Below, piece after piece: positions 1 to 6,950 of a DNA stretch of 9,454 nucleotides. Source of the stretch: Oscillospiraceae bacterium. GTDB lineage: Bacteria > Bacillota > Clostridia > Oscillospirales > Oscillospiraceae. Location: the NCBI GenBank assembly GCA_009776905.1, contig WRMX01000051.1, positions 10,361 to 19,814 of the forward strand, given 5' to 3'. The notes beneath the pieces are model-generated. The model saw nothing but the letters and a program-made list of their open reading frames with translations. It was not told the origin of the DNA and did no database searches. How positions within the stretch are numbered: the stretch's first letter is position 1; each line of letters opens with the position of its first letter. The position numbers and the translations under genes are program-made.

Positions 1-34
1 CCATTCCGGCGCTGCTAAGTGCGGATTGGGTCTA

Positions 35-56
35 TTGTTAAGCGCGCGCTAAACAA
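35..56. promoter_or_regulatory. 22-bp dyad upstream of first cupin gene, possible operator
   Basis: The two half-sites are TTGTTAAGCGC and GCGCTAAACAA. They pair at 10 of 11 positions with no spacer; the only mismatch is A40 opposite A51. The dyad ends 37 bases before the GTG start of the first cupin gene. A loop-free, two-fold symmetric site of this length is typical of DNA bound by a dimeric helix-turn-helix regulator, and GC-centred AAGCGC/GCGCTT-type sites are common for LacI-family proteins. A poor promoter-like pair (TTGGGT at 26-31, TAAACA at 50-55) would overlap it, but I do not trust that pair alone. No regulator gene is in the window. The rest of 1-92 shows no recognisable gene tail: all three forward frames stop early. 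Confidence 0.4.
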
Positions 57-92
57 GCACGGCTACTTCCGAAACAGGGGGGACGCATTGGC

Positions 93-659
93 GTGGACAG
101 CAAATACAGCAAGTTAGTGTTCGATTTTCTGCCTGAGTACAACGAGGATGTTCTCATGTCGCTGGGCGGGGAGCCGGGCTTCATTGCGTCTCCGCAGGCT
201 TATTTCAGGGGAGCCACGCAGATACCCGGCGCTGTTTTTAATGTCGGGTTCCAGATTTTTGTCAAGCCGTTTTTTCTCGACCGCATACCTCATCGGCACG
301 ACGTCGATGAGTATCTGATGTTCTTGGGCGGGACGTTTCCAAATATTTTCGATTTCGATGCCGACGTCGAGCTGACGATCGGCAAAGTCGGCGAGGATGC
401 GGAAGTGTTCCGCATCAATACGCCGTCGATCGTCCGAATACCTGCCGGAGTTTATCACTGCCCCATCAATTTCACGAGGGTCGACATGCCGATTTTTTTC
501 CAAGCCGCTTTGATGCAAGATATGTTCAGCAGCATCTACGACACTGAAGACGGAGGGAAAAGGGAGCTATATTACAACGGCCCCGTGATGTGCAAGCTGG
601 ATCCGAGCCAGAAATGCACCTCCTGCCGTAAATGCATCGAGCGCGATGTTTTCGCGTAA
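93..659 (+). CDS. Small cupin-domain protein with C-terminal four-cysteine tail (paralogue 1)
   Basis: This is a 188-residue, probably cytoplasmic single-domain cupin; no signal peptide or membrane segment is seen. Cupin motif 1 is H67-R-H69-x3-E73 followed by G79-G80. Motif 2 is P117-A-G119-x2-H122-x3-N126, which fits the classical PxGx2Hx3N pattern exactly. The expected metal ligands are therefore H67, H69, E73 and H122. Cys123 and Pro124 directly follow the last ligand. Before the barrel is a conserved block, YFRGA (37-41), IPG (44-46), NVG (50-52), KP (58-59), shared with both paralogues. The tail has C167, C175, C178 and C181 (C-x7-C-x2-C-x2-C), able to hold an Fe-S cluster or zinc. The GTG start is chosen because AGGGGGGA (76-83) lies 9 nt upstream. 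It is closely related to the next gene along its whole length. The fold is confident; the reaction and substrate are unknown. Confidence 0.85.
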   Translation: MDSKYSKLVFDFLPEYNEDVLMSLGGEPGFIASPQAYFRGATQIPGAVFNVGFQIFVKPFFLDRIPHRHDVDEYLMFLGGTFPNIFDFDADVELTIGKVGEDAEVFRINTPSIVRIPAGVYHCPINFTRVDMPIFFQAALMQDMFSSIYDTEDGGKRELYYNGPVMCKLDPSQKCTSCRKCIERDVFA

Positions 660-676
660 GCGTATTTTCCTCCCCT

Positions 677-733
677 CGGCTCTTGCCGTGGCTCTTGCTA
701 CGGTGAACATCCGTAAACTACCCGTTAGCGGGT
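677..733 (+). promoter_or_regulatory. Leader with overlapping, mutually exclusive hairpins before second cupin gene
   Basis: Four short stems can form in this spacer. Stem 1 is CGGC/GCCG (677-680 with 685-688, loop TCTT). Stem 2 is CCGTGGC/GCTACGG (686-692 with 697-703, again loop TCTT, one G-U pair). Stem 3 is TACGG/CCGTA (699-703 with 711-715). Stem 4 is ACCCG/CGGGT (720-724 with 729-733). Stem 2 shares bases with stems 1 and 3, so the leader can adopt alternative folds. Stem 4 is followed by an AT-rich stretch but no true T run, so it is a weak terminator at best. A clear ribosome binding site, TAAGGAG (753-759), follows. It matches no riboswitch class I know. Confidence 0.35.
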
Positions 734-769
734 CATTATATTTTCATTATTATAAGGAGCGGTGTTATC

Positions 770-1318
770 ATGTACGAAAAGCTAGTGTTCCAGTTCCCCC
801 AGGAGAACAACGAGGCGGTTGGGGAAGGCGACGACCCGGGTTACGTCATCAAGCCGCAGGCATATTTCAGAGGTGCCTGCCAAATCCCGGGATCGGCGTT
901 CAACGTCGGTTTCCAAATCTTTGTAAAACCCTTTTTCCTCGACAGGGTGCAGCACCGTCATGACGTGGAAGAATATCTGATATTCCTGGGCGGTTCGTTC
1001 CCGAACGTCTTCGATTTCGATGCGGACATCGAATTCACCCTCGGAAAGCTCGGCGAAGACGAGGAGCTCTTCCATATCACGAAGCCCACGATCGTCAGAG
1101 TTCCCCCCGGAGTCTACCATTGCCCATTGCATTTCAAGAAAATCAACAAGCCCGTGTTCTTCCAGGCGGCGCTGCTTGACGGCGTTTTCGGCGGCATATA
1201 CGACACGCCCGATGGCGAGAGGGTGATGAAGTACAACGGCCCGATTCCTTGCAAATACGACGTCAACAAAAGGTGCGACACTTGCGGGAAATGCCTCGAG
1301 GAGGACTGGAGGAGCTAA
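770..1318 (+). CDS. Small cupin-domain protein with C-terminal four-cysteine tail (paralogue 2)
   Basis: This 182-residue protein is a close relative of the preceding gene; well over half of aligned residues are identical by eye from residue 29 onward. Cupin motif 1 is H62-R-H64-x3-E68 with G74-G75. Motif 2 is P112-P-G114-x2-H117-C118-P119, where the usual closing Asn is His121. The predicted metal ligands are H62, H64, E68 and H117. The N-terminal block YFRGA (32-36), IPG (39-41), NVG (45-47) is kept. The tail cysteines are C161, C169, C172 and C175, with the same C-x7-C-x2-C-x2-C spacing as paralogue 1; Cys37 is extra. The start is supported by TAAGGAG 10 nt upstream. The N-terminus differs most from paralogue 1, which suggests an older duplication kept under selection. 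It is likely soluble and metal-dependent; its catalytic or binding role is not known. Confidence 0.87.
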   Translation: MYEKLVFQFPQENNEAVGEGDDPGYVIKPQAYFRGACQIPGSAFNVGFQIFVKPFFLDRVQHRHDVEEYLIFLGGSFPNVFDFDADIEFTLGKLGEDEELFHITKPTIVRVPPGVYHCPLHFKKINKPVFFQAALLDGVFGGIYDTPDGERVMKYNGPIPCKYDVNKRCDTCGKCLEEDWRS

Positions 1319-1388
1319 GCGCAGGCGCGGAGACGAGATTTCGCAGGGCAAATTCATTTTGCTAATGAGCGAATTGATCCTTTGCGCG

Positions 1389-1436
1389 CGGCGTCCGGGA
1401 AGTGGGGGCTGGGCCCTCACGTTAGATACCTGACGG
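1389..1436 (+). repeat. Structured intergenic element A in ABC operon leader
   Basis: The element starts with CGGCGTCCGGG (1389-1399). It then has an 8-bp hairpin, GTGGGGGC/GCCCTCAC (1402-1409 with 1413-1420, loop TGG, one G-T pair), and ends with TACCTGACGG (1427-1436). The same 11-mer, 10-mer and a GTGGG-type hairpin occur again at 6951-6993 in different order. CGTCCGGG (1392-1399) can pair with CCTGACG (1429-1435) with one bulged C, closing the hairpin in an outer stem. It lies 55 nt before the first permease gene, in a 172-nt spacer with no gene. It may be a regulatory RNA leader or a member of a dispersed palindromic repeat family. Confidence 0.45.
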
Positions 1437-1490
1437 TTCCGCATCAGTCCGTAGCATATTGCGGTTTCCGTCATTAAGGCAGGTGAAATA

Positions 1491-2459
1491 ATGTTAAGGT
1501 ACATTGGAAACAGATTGCTGCTGCTGATACCCGTGCTTTTGGGCATTTCGCTTGTGGTGTTGGTGCTGATCGACATCACTCCGGGCGATCCCGCACGGAT
1601 GCTTTTGGGCGCACAGGCGACGCAGCAGCAGGTGGACGACCTGCGCGAGGAACTGGGGCTCAACGACCCGTTGCCCGTGAGGTACGTGCGCTTCATATGG
1701 AACGTGCTGCATGGGGACTTAGGGACTTCGCTCATGACGAAGCGCCCGATAGTCGATGAGATGCTGCAGCGCTTCCCATACACCCTTATGCTCGTGTCGC
1801 TCAGCATCGTGCTGTCCGTCTTGCTCGGGATCCCCATCGGCATTTATGCATCGACTCACCAGAACACGTGGAAAGACAACACGGCGATGTTTTTGGCGCT
1901 CTTCTGCGTTTCGATGCCCAGCTTTTGGTTCGCGCTGCTGATGATACGGCTTTTCGGCGTGCAATTGCGATGGCTGCCGATATCGGGCGTCGCGACCTGG
2001 AAGGGATGGATTTTGCCTTGCATAGCGATGGCCCTTGGCCTCACGGCTCTCATCGCAAGGCAAATGCGCTCCGACCTTTTGGAGGTCATCCGGCAGGACT
2101 ACATCACCACGGCGAGGGCAAAGGGGCTGTCGGAAGGCAAGGTCATATACCGCCATGGGCTGAAAAACGCGATGATCCCCGTCATCATGGTCATCGGCGG
2201 CGTGTTCGGCTCTTCGTTGGGCGGCTCGCTCATCGCGGAGGTCATTTATTCGATACCCGGCCTCGGACAATACATCATGTCGGGGCTTAACAACCGCGAC
2301 TACCCCGTCATACAGGGCGGCATCTTAATTCTTTCGACCATGTTCGCGATCGTAATTCTGCTCGTCGATGTCTTGTTCGCTCTTGTCGACCCGAGGATTC
2401 GGTCACAATATGCGAGAAAAAGCAAAGGAAGGGGGAAGCGTGTTGGAGACGAAACGTAA
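1491..2459 (+). CDS. ABC transporter permease, DppB/OppB type (family 5 peptide/nickel importer)
   Basis: This 322-residue inner-membrane subunit forms one half of the translocation channel of a peptide/opine/nickel-class importer. The sequence starts with a hydrophobic helix (about 8-28) with the family's LxxIPVLLGIS-like pattern. A long extracellular segment with GDPAR (32-36) and GDLGTS (75-80) follows, then helices at about 97-120, 130-155, 172-190, 228-250 and 277-300. The cytoplasmic EAA-type loop, which contacts the ATPases, is at about 203-231 (DYITTARAKG then KNAMIP). The C-terminus carries the family's DVLFALVDPRIR. Length is normal. AGGTGA (1481-1486) precedes the ATG by 4 nt. The end overlaps the start of the second permease, as expected for translational coupling. 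The exact substrate cannot be told: peptides, nickel chelates, sugars and other small solutes all use this family. Confidence 0.95.
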   Translation: MLRYIGNRLLLLIPVLLGISLVVLVLIDITPGDPARMLLGAQATQQQVDDLREELGLNDPLPVRYVRFIWNVLHGDLGTSLMTKRPIVDEMLQRFPYTLMLVSLSIVLSVLLGIPIGIYASTHQNTWKDNTAMFLALFCVSMPSFWFALLMIRLFGVQLRWLPISGVATWKGWILPCIAMALGLTALIARQMRSDLLEVIRQDYITTARAKGLSEGKVIYRHGLKNAMIPVIMVIGGVFGSSLGGSLIAEVIYSIPGLGQYIMSGLNNRDYPVIQGGILILSTMFAIVILLVDVLFALVDPRIRSQYARKSKGRGKRVGDET

Positions 2460-3306
2460 ACGTAAAAAGTCCAGGCTGTATGAGATTTGGCGCCAGTTGA
2501 AGAAAAACAAACTGGCCGTCGTCGCGCTGATAGTCCTGGTCTTGCTCGTCCTCTTGGCGATTTTCGCGCCGCTGCTCGCCCCATATCCATACGAGAAGCA
2601 GAACTCAAAACTTTCTTACGCAGGGCCTAGCGCGGATTATCTCCTCGGCAACGACAAGCTCGGGCGCGATATCTTGAGCCGCCTCATTTACGGCTCGAGG
2701 CAGTCGCTCCAGATGGGGGTCATCGCGGTCGCAATCGCGGCGACGATCGGCATCCTCCTTGGCGCGGTCGCGGGTTTCTATGGCAGGTGGGTCGACAACC
2801 TTTGCATGCGTCTGCTTGACATATACCAGGCCATGCCGATGTTCCTGCTGTGCGTTTCGCTGGCGGCGATAATGGGGCCGAGCCTGCGCAACGCGATCAT
2901 CGCCCTGGGGATCGGCACTGTGCCGGGCTATGCGAGGATCATGCGGGCATCGGTGCTTACTGTGCGCGAGAAGGAATATGTCGAGGCTGCAAAGGCGATA
3001 GATGCGAGCAATGCGCGCATAATCCGCAAGCACATAATCCCCAATGCAATCGCGCCGCTTATCGTGCAGATCACGATGGGAGTCGGAGGCTGCATCATGT
3101 CGGGCGCCGCGCTTAGCTTCATCGGCCTTGGCGTCCAGCCGCCTATCCCTGAATGGGGCGCCATGATATCGGACGCCCGCAGCGTGATGCGCGAGCATCC
3201 CACATTGGCGCTATACCCCGGCATCTGCATCATGCTGAGCGTTTTGGCGTGCAACCTGCTCGGAGACGGGCTGCGGGATGCGCTTGACCCGCGGCTTAAA
3301 AATTGA
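2440..3306 (+). CDS. ABC transporter permease, DppC/OppC type
   Basis: This is the second channel subunit of the importer. From the GTG at 2440 it is 288 residues, normal for the family. It has a Lys/Arg-rich cytoplasmic N-terminus (ETKRKRKK), a first helix at about 25-46, then the diagnostic LLGNDKLGRDILSRLIYGSR (68-87). Further helices lie at about 93-114, 127-146, 150-163, 203-232 and 259-275. The EAA loop is at about 180-209 (EYVEAAKAI then KHIIPNAIAP). An in-frame ATG at 2368 would give a longer reading frame, but the added residues are just the preceding permease read in another frame. The purine-rich AGGAAGGGGGA (2426-2436) supports starting at GTG 2440 or TTG 2443; the choice between these two is uncertain. 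It overlaps the upstream gene by 20 nt. Confidence 0.93.
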   Translation: MLETKRKRKKSRLYEIWRQLKKNKLAVVALIVLVLLVLLAIFAPLLAPYPYEKQNSKLSYAGPSADYLLGNDKLGRDILSRLIYGSRQSLQMGVIAVAIAATIGILLGAVAGFYGRWVDNLCMRLLDIYQAMPMFLLCVSLAAIMGPSLRNAIIALGIGTVPGYARIMRASVLTVREKEYVEAAKAIDASNARIIRKHIIPNAIAPLIVQITMGVGGCIMSGAALSFIGLGVQPPIPEWGAMISDARSVMREHPTLALYPGICIMLSVLACNLLGDGLRDALDPRLKN

Positions 3307-3315
3307 GGTGGCTGT

Positions 3316-4290
3316 ATGGAAGATAATTTACTTGAAATACGCGACCTTGTCGTCGAATACCACACCGATGACGACGTGATATACGCTGTCAACAACATTA
3401 ACCTGACGATCAAGAAGGGCGAGACCATCGGCCTTGTCGGAGAGACGGGCGCGGGGAAGACGACGATTGCAAAAAGCATCCTGAGGATTCTTCCTCAGCT
3501 TCAGGCGGACTTGAAATCGGGCGAGATATTCTTCGAGGGCGTCGATATGCTGACGCTTGCCGAAAGGGACATGCGCAAGATTCGCGGGAACAAGATCTCG
3601 ATGATTTTCCAAGATCCGATGACGGCTCTCAACCCAATCGAGAAAGTCGGCTTCCAAATAGCCGAGACCATCAAGCTGCACAACAAAATCCGCCGCGAGG
3701 AAGCGGAGCGGCGCGCGTGCGACATGCTCGAGATGGTCGGCATCCCGATGGACAGGTTCAGCGAGTATCCGCACCAGTTCTCCGGCGGCATGAAGCAGCG
3801 CGTCGTCATCGCGATGGCTCTGGCGTGCAATCCCTCGCTGCTGCTCGCGGACGAGCCCACCACCGCGCTCGATGTCACAATTCAGGCGCAGGTGCTCGAC
3901 ATGATGCGTTCGCTCAAAGAGAAGCTCGGCACTTCCGTCATTCTCATCACGCATGACCTGGGGGTCGTTTCCGATTTTTGCGATTCGGTCGCGGTCGCAT
4001 ATGCCGGCGAGATAGTCGAGCGTGGCAGCGTCGATCGGATTTTCAACAATCCGCATCACCCATACACTCTGGGGCTGTTCGGGTCGCTTCCGAGGCTCGA
4101 TTCCACGGAGCCGAGGCTGAAGCCCATCAAGGGCCTGATGCCCGACCCCACCAATCTGCCGAGCGGGTGCCGGTTTTATGAACGCTGTCCCGATGCTGCG
4201 GAGGCCTGCGCGCTCTCGCCGCCGCAAGACATTGAAATCGAGCCGGGGCACACGATCAAATGCATCAGAGGCAAGGAGGGCGGGATATGA
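3316..4290 (+). CDS. ABC transporter ATP-binding protein, DppD/OppD type
   Basis: This 324-residue cytoplasmic ATPase powers the importer together with the next gene product. All nucleotide-binding motifs are present: Walker A GETGAGKT (42-49), Q-loop Gln99 (FQDPMTALNP), signature FSGGMKQR (155-162), Walker B LLLADE (175-180, catalytic Glu180), D-loop ALD (184-186) and switch His213. The C-terminal extension is the oligopeptide/dipeptide-transporter type, with MPDPTNLPSGCR and four cysteines C285, C291, C298 and C316. In related OppD proteins equivalent cysteines have been reported to hold a [4Fe-4S] cluster, so the same is plausible here. The ATG is preceded by GAGGTGG (3305-3311), which overlaps the stop of the upstream permease. 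The stop overlaps the next start as ATGA. Confidence 0.95.
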   Translation: MEDNLLEIRDLVVEYHTDDDVIYAVNNINLTIKKGETIGLVGETGAGKTTIAKSILRILPQLQADLKSGEIFFEGVDMLTLAERDMRKIRGNKISMIFQDPMTALNPIEKVGFQIAETIKLHNKIRREEAERRACDMLEMVGIPMDRFSEYPHQFSGGMKQRVVIAMALACNPSLLLADEPTTALDVTIQAQVLDMMRSLKEKLGTSVILITHDLGVVSDFCDSVAVAYAGEIVERGSVDRIFNNPHHPYTLGLFGSLPRLDSTEPRLKPIKGLMPDPTNLPSGCRFYERCPDAAEACALSPPQDIEIEPGHTIKCIRGKEGGI

Positions 4291-5249
4291 CTCCATTGCT
4301 CGAAGTCCGAGACTTAAAAAAATACTTCAAGAACAAGGCGGGCATGCTTCACGCCGTGGACGGCATCGACTTTGTGTTGGAAGAGGGGAAGACGCTTGGC
4401 GTCGTCGGCGAGTCCGGCTGCGGAAAGACGACTCTGGGGCGGACGGTCCTTCACCTGATCGAAGCGACGAGCGGGCAGATCCTCTTTGAAGGGAAAGACA
4501 TCTCAAACCCGACGAAACAGGAGATGCATGGCATTCGAAGGAAAATGCAGATCATATTCCAAGATCCATTTTCTTCGTTAAACCCCCGCATGTCCGTTTG
4601 CGAGGCGATCATGGAGCCGTTGGTGCTGCATGAGCATATGTCAAAATCCGAGATGCTCACGGAAACGCGCCGGCTCATGGATACCGTCGGCATCGCGACA
4701 AGGTTTGAAAACTCCTATCCGCACGAGCTCGACGGCGGGCGCCGGCAGCGCATCGGCGTGGCGCGAGCGCTGGCTTTGAATCCCAAATTCATCGTTTGCG
4801 ACGAGCCGGTCTCGGCGCTTGATGTCTCGATTCAGGCCCAGATCATCAACCTAATGCTGGATTTGCAAGAGCAGCGCGGGCTGGCATATATGTTCGTCAC
4901 GCATGACCTCTCCGTCGTCAAATATATTTCGGACGATATCATGGTCATGTACCTTGGCCAGATGGTCGAGAAGGCGCCTTCCGACGAATTGTTCAAAAAC
5001 ACGTGCCACCCATACTCCATTGCCCTACTCTCGGCGATTCCTGTCCCCGTATACCCGAACAACGCTCAACGGGTCCTATTGCGCGGCGAGATCACCTCGC
5101 CCATCAATCCGAAGCCCGGCTGCCGCTTCATGGCGCGCTGCCGGTTTGCGGAAGAGAAGTGCAATGAACCGCAAGTAATAGAAGAGTGCGCTCCCGGACA
5201 CTTCGTTGCGTGCTGTAGATACAAGGAAATCAAGGAAAACAAAGACTAA
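4287..5249 (+). CDS. ABC transporter ATP-binding protein, DppF/OppF type
   Basis: This is the partner ATPase, 320 residues from ATG 4287. That start overlaps the previous stop (ATGA, 4287-4290) and has AAGGAGGGCGG (4273-4283) just upstream. An in-frame ATG at 4260 lies 5' of that site and is less likely. Motifs are Walker A GESGCGKT (41-48), Q-loop Gln92 (FQDPFSSLNP), Walker B FIVCDE (168-173, Glu173), D-loop ALD (177-179) and switch His206. The ABC signature is LDGGRRQR (148-155) rather than the usual LSGGQRQR, so the signature Ser is Asp and the Gln is Arg. Similar variants occur in some Firmicutes relatives as far as I recall, so it is probably functional within the heterodimer. The C-terminal domain has NPKPGCR and C279, C285, C292, C301 and C309, again compatible with a metal or Fe-S site. 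Confidence 0.94.
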   Translation: MTPLLEVRDLKKYFKNKAGMLHAVDGIDFVLEEGKTLGVVGESGCGKTTLGRTVLHLIEATSGQILFEGKDISNPTKQEMHGIRRKMQIIFQDPFSSLNPRMSVCEAIMEPLVLHEHMSKSEMLTETRRLMDTVGIATRFENSYPHELDGGRRQRIGVARALALNPKFIVCDEPVSALDVSIQAQIINLMLDLQEQRGLAYMFVTHDLSVVKYISDDIMVMYLGQMVEKAPSDELFKNTCHPYSIALLSAIPVPVYPNNAQRVLLRGEITSPINPKPGCRFMARCRFAEEKCNEPQVIEECAPGHFVACCRYKEIKENKD

Positions 5250-5262
5250 TTAGGAGGAAAAA

Positions 5263-6939
5263 ATGAAAATGAGGAACACAAAGAAGATAGTGGCGCTGCT
5301 GCTGGCATGCCTGATGATCGTTTCGGTCGTCGCATGCGGAGGCAAGAAGGACAACAACGACAGCAATTCCAACAACGCATCCAACCAAGATTCGTCGACG
5401 AATAGCAACGCGAATACCGATTCGTCAAGCAACACCAACAGCAACAGCAACACCGACTCAAACGCGAACGCAAACACCAACACAAACACGGACAGCAGCT
5501 CCAGCTCCAACCACCCGGACAGGACGCTCAACATCGCATCCATGCAGGACAGCGGCACGCTGTACCCTCTCGGAGTCACGGGTGGATTCATCGGCGTTCT
5601 TTATGGGTTCTATGAGCCACTTTGGGACACGAGGCTGGATGGCAGCCGTAAATGGGTGCTAGCCACAGGATACGACATGATCAGCGATCTTGAATACACG
5701 CTGACGCTGCGCGAGGGCATCAAATTCTCCAACGGCAACGCGATGACAGCCGAGGATGTCATGTTCTCCATGGAGCTGTGCAGCGAAAACCCGCAGTTCG
5801 CGCTGAATGTCAAGGTCATCGACTTTGAGAAAACAAAGGTAACGAGCGATTACACGATCGATGTATGGTATACCGAGTTCAACGCGTCGCAGGAGCCGGG
5901 ATTCCCGAGCCTGCTGATAATGGACAAGGAATCGTATGACGAGCTTTCGCTTTCCATGAACCCGATCGGCACGGGGCCGTATGTCGTGACGGATTATGTG
6001 GTCAACAGCCACTTGACGTTGAAGGCGCGCGACGACTACTGGGGCGGCGAGGTGCCAATAAAGAACATCCAGTTCAAAGTCATCAACGAGGATGCCCAAG
6101 TCATCAACGCGCTTGAAGTCGGCGAAATTGACATGGCCAGCATTCCGGTGGCGGAAGTCGATTATGTGAAATCGCTCGGGTACTCCGTCACCGCCGCGCC
6201 GGGCGGCTTCAACATGGTCACGATGTTCAGCATGCTCCCCGGCCAGCCTCTCGAGTCGAAAGAAGCGCGCTGGGCCGTGTGCCACGCGATTGACCGCCAG
6301 GCGATCGCTGACATCCTGTTCAACGGCATGTCCACAATCGTCGACTATCCCGGCTCCGCGAACATGATCGACTATGAGCCGAGGTTCAGCAACCTGAGCG
6401 AGATATATTCCATCGGATATAATCCTCAAAGGGCGCGTGAGCTCGCCGAGCAGACAGGCCTCATCGGCAAGACGATCCGCATTATCACCAACGGTTCGAC
6501 AGCCTACAACACGATCGCGGAGATCGTCCAGGGCGGATTGCTCGATATCGGTGTCAACGCGGAAATCATCAATTATGACCAGGCCACGTATTTCCCCACG
6601 ATGATGGATGCCAGCAACTTTGAAATCGCAATATTCAACCCTGCGGCTCCGAGCTGGATGGCGGTCGACGTCCTTGCTATGTACCTGACGTTCATCCCCC
6701 TCGGCTGGTCCGGCCCCGATAGGGACCTTTATGGGGAGCTCAGCATGGGCGCCATCGGGACGGCCAACGAGGCTGAAAGACAGAATAAGCTTTTTGAGGC
6801 GATAAAGATGTTCTCCGATCTGGTGCCTTGGTATGGGCTGTGCGAGTCCGTGGGCGCGAGGGCGCAGAACTCAGAGCTCGTCGGCGTCGAATATTTCATG
6901 CCCGGCTCGATCTACTACCAGGACATCTCGTGGAAATAA
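5263..6939 (+). CDS. Family 5 solute-binding lipoprotein of the ABC importer
   Basis: This 558-residue protein is the extracellular, membrane-anchored receptor that delivers substrate to the two permeases. The lipoprotein signal has N-terminal lysines, a hydrophobic stretch (9-23) and lipobox VVAC, so the lipidated residue is Cys25. A roughly 54-residue linker rich in Asn, Ser, Asp, Thr and Ala (30-83) separates the anchor from the folded domain, which begins near DRTLNIAS (86-93). The folded part fits the SBP_bac_5 family: LTLREGIKFSNG followed by TAEDVMFSM, then NPIGTGPYVV, ARDDYWGG and KEARWAVCHAIDRQAI. AGGAGG (5252-5257) lies 5 nt before the ATG, and the gene follows the ATPase gene by 13 nt. 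A receptor gene placed last and translated from a strong site fits the need for excess receptor. Ligand identity is not evident. Confidence 0.94.
   Translation: MKMRNTKKIVALLLACLMIVSVVACGGKKDNNDSNSNNASNQDSSTNSNANTDSSSNTNSNSNTDSNANANTNTNTDSSSSSNHPDRTLNIASMQDSGTLYPLGVTGGFIGVLYGFYEPLWDTRLDGSRKWVLATGYDMISDLEYTLTLREGIKFSNGNAMTAEDVMFSMELCSENPQFALNVKVIDFEKTKVTSDYTIDVWYTEFNASQEPGFPSLLIMDKESYDELSLSMNPIGTGPYVVTDYVVNSHLTLKARDDYWGGEVPIKNIQFKVINEDAQVINALEVGEIDMASIPVAEVDYVKSLGYSVTAAPGGFNMVTMFSMLPGQPLESKEARWAVCHAIDRQAIADILFNGMSTIVDYPGSANMIDYEPRFSNLSEIYSIGYNPQRARELAEQTGLIGKTIRIITNGSTAYNTIAEIVQGGLLDIGVNAEIINYDQATYFPTMMDASNFEIAIFNPAAPSWMAVDVLAMYLTFIPLGWSGPDRDLYGELSMGAIGTANEAERQNKLFEAIKMFSDLVPWYGLCESVGARAQNSELVGVEYFMPGSIYYQDISWK
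5350..5511 (+). repeat. Low-complexity linker tract coding Asn/Ser/Asp/Thr
   Basis: This part of the binding-protein gene codes residues 30-83, built almost only from Asn, Ser, Asp, Thr and Ala with short units such as NTDSSS and NSNTDSN. The + strand is A/C-rich and poor in T, with iterated AAC, AGC and ACC codons. It is an unstructured tether between the lipid anchor and the folded receptor. Tracts like this can change length by slippage while staying in frame. Confidence 0.8.
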
Positions 6940-6950
6940 CCCTCAGATAG

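Noticed and set aside
1..52. Tail of an upstream gene
   Set aside because: All three forward frames stop within the first 52 bases (16-18, 39-41, 50-52) and none gives a recognisable protein end, so no frame can be chosen.
93..659. Ferredoxin assignment from the cysteine tail
   Set aside because: There is one cysteine cluster after a clear cupin barrel and no second ferredoxin-type CxxCxxCxxxCP motif.
646..963. 105-codon open frame starting inside the first cupin gene
   Set aside because: It overlaps both cupin genes in another frame, has no convincing ribosome binding site and its translation resembles no family.
1427..1457. Promoter from CTGACG and TAGCAT before the first permease
   Set aside because: Each box matches consensus at only 4 of 6 positions, and the -35 lies in a block repeated elsewhere without a -10, so it is not supported.
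782..1843. Long antisense open frame of 353 codons
   Set aside because: It is the mirror of the second cupin and first permease genes, a common effect in GC-rich coding DNA, and has no recognisable domain.
6682..6690. Third copy of the TACCTGACG block
   Set aside because: It lies inside the binding-protein gene as ordinary codons (Tyr-Leu-Thr) without the 11-mer or hairpin, so it is chance. It also warns that the short block alone is weak evidence.
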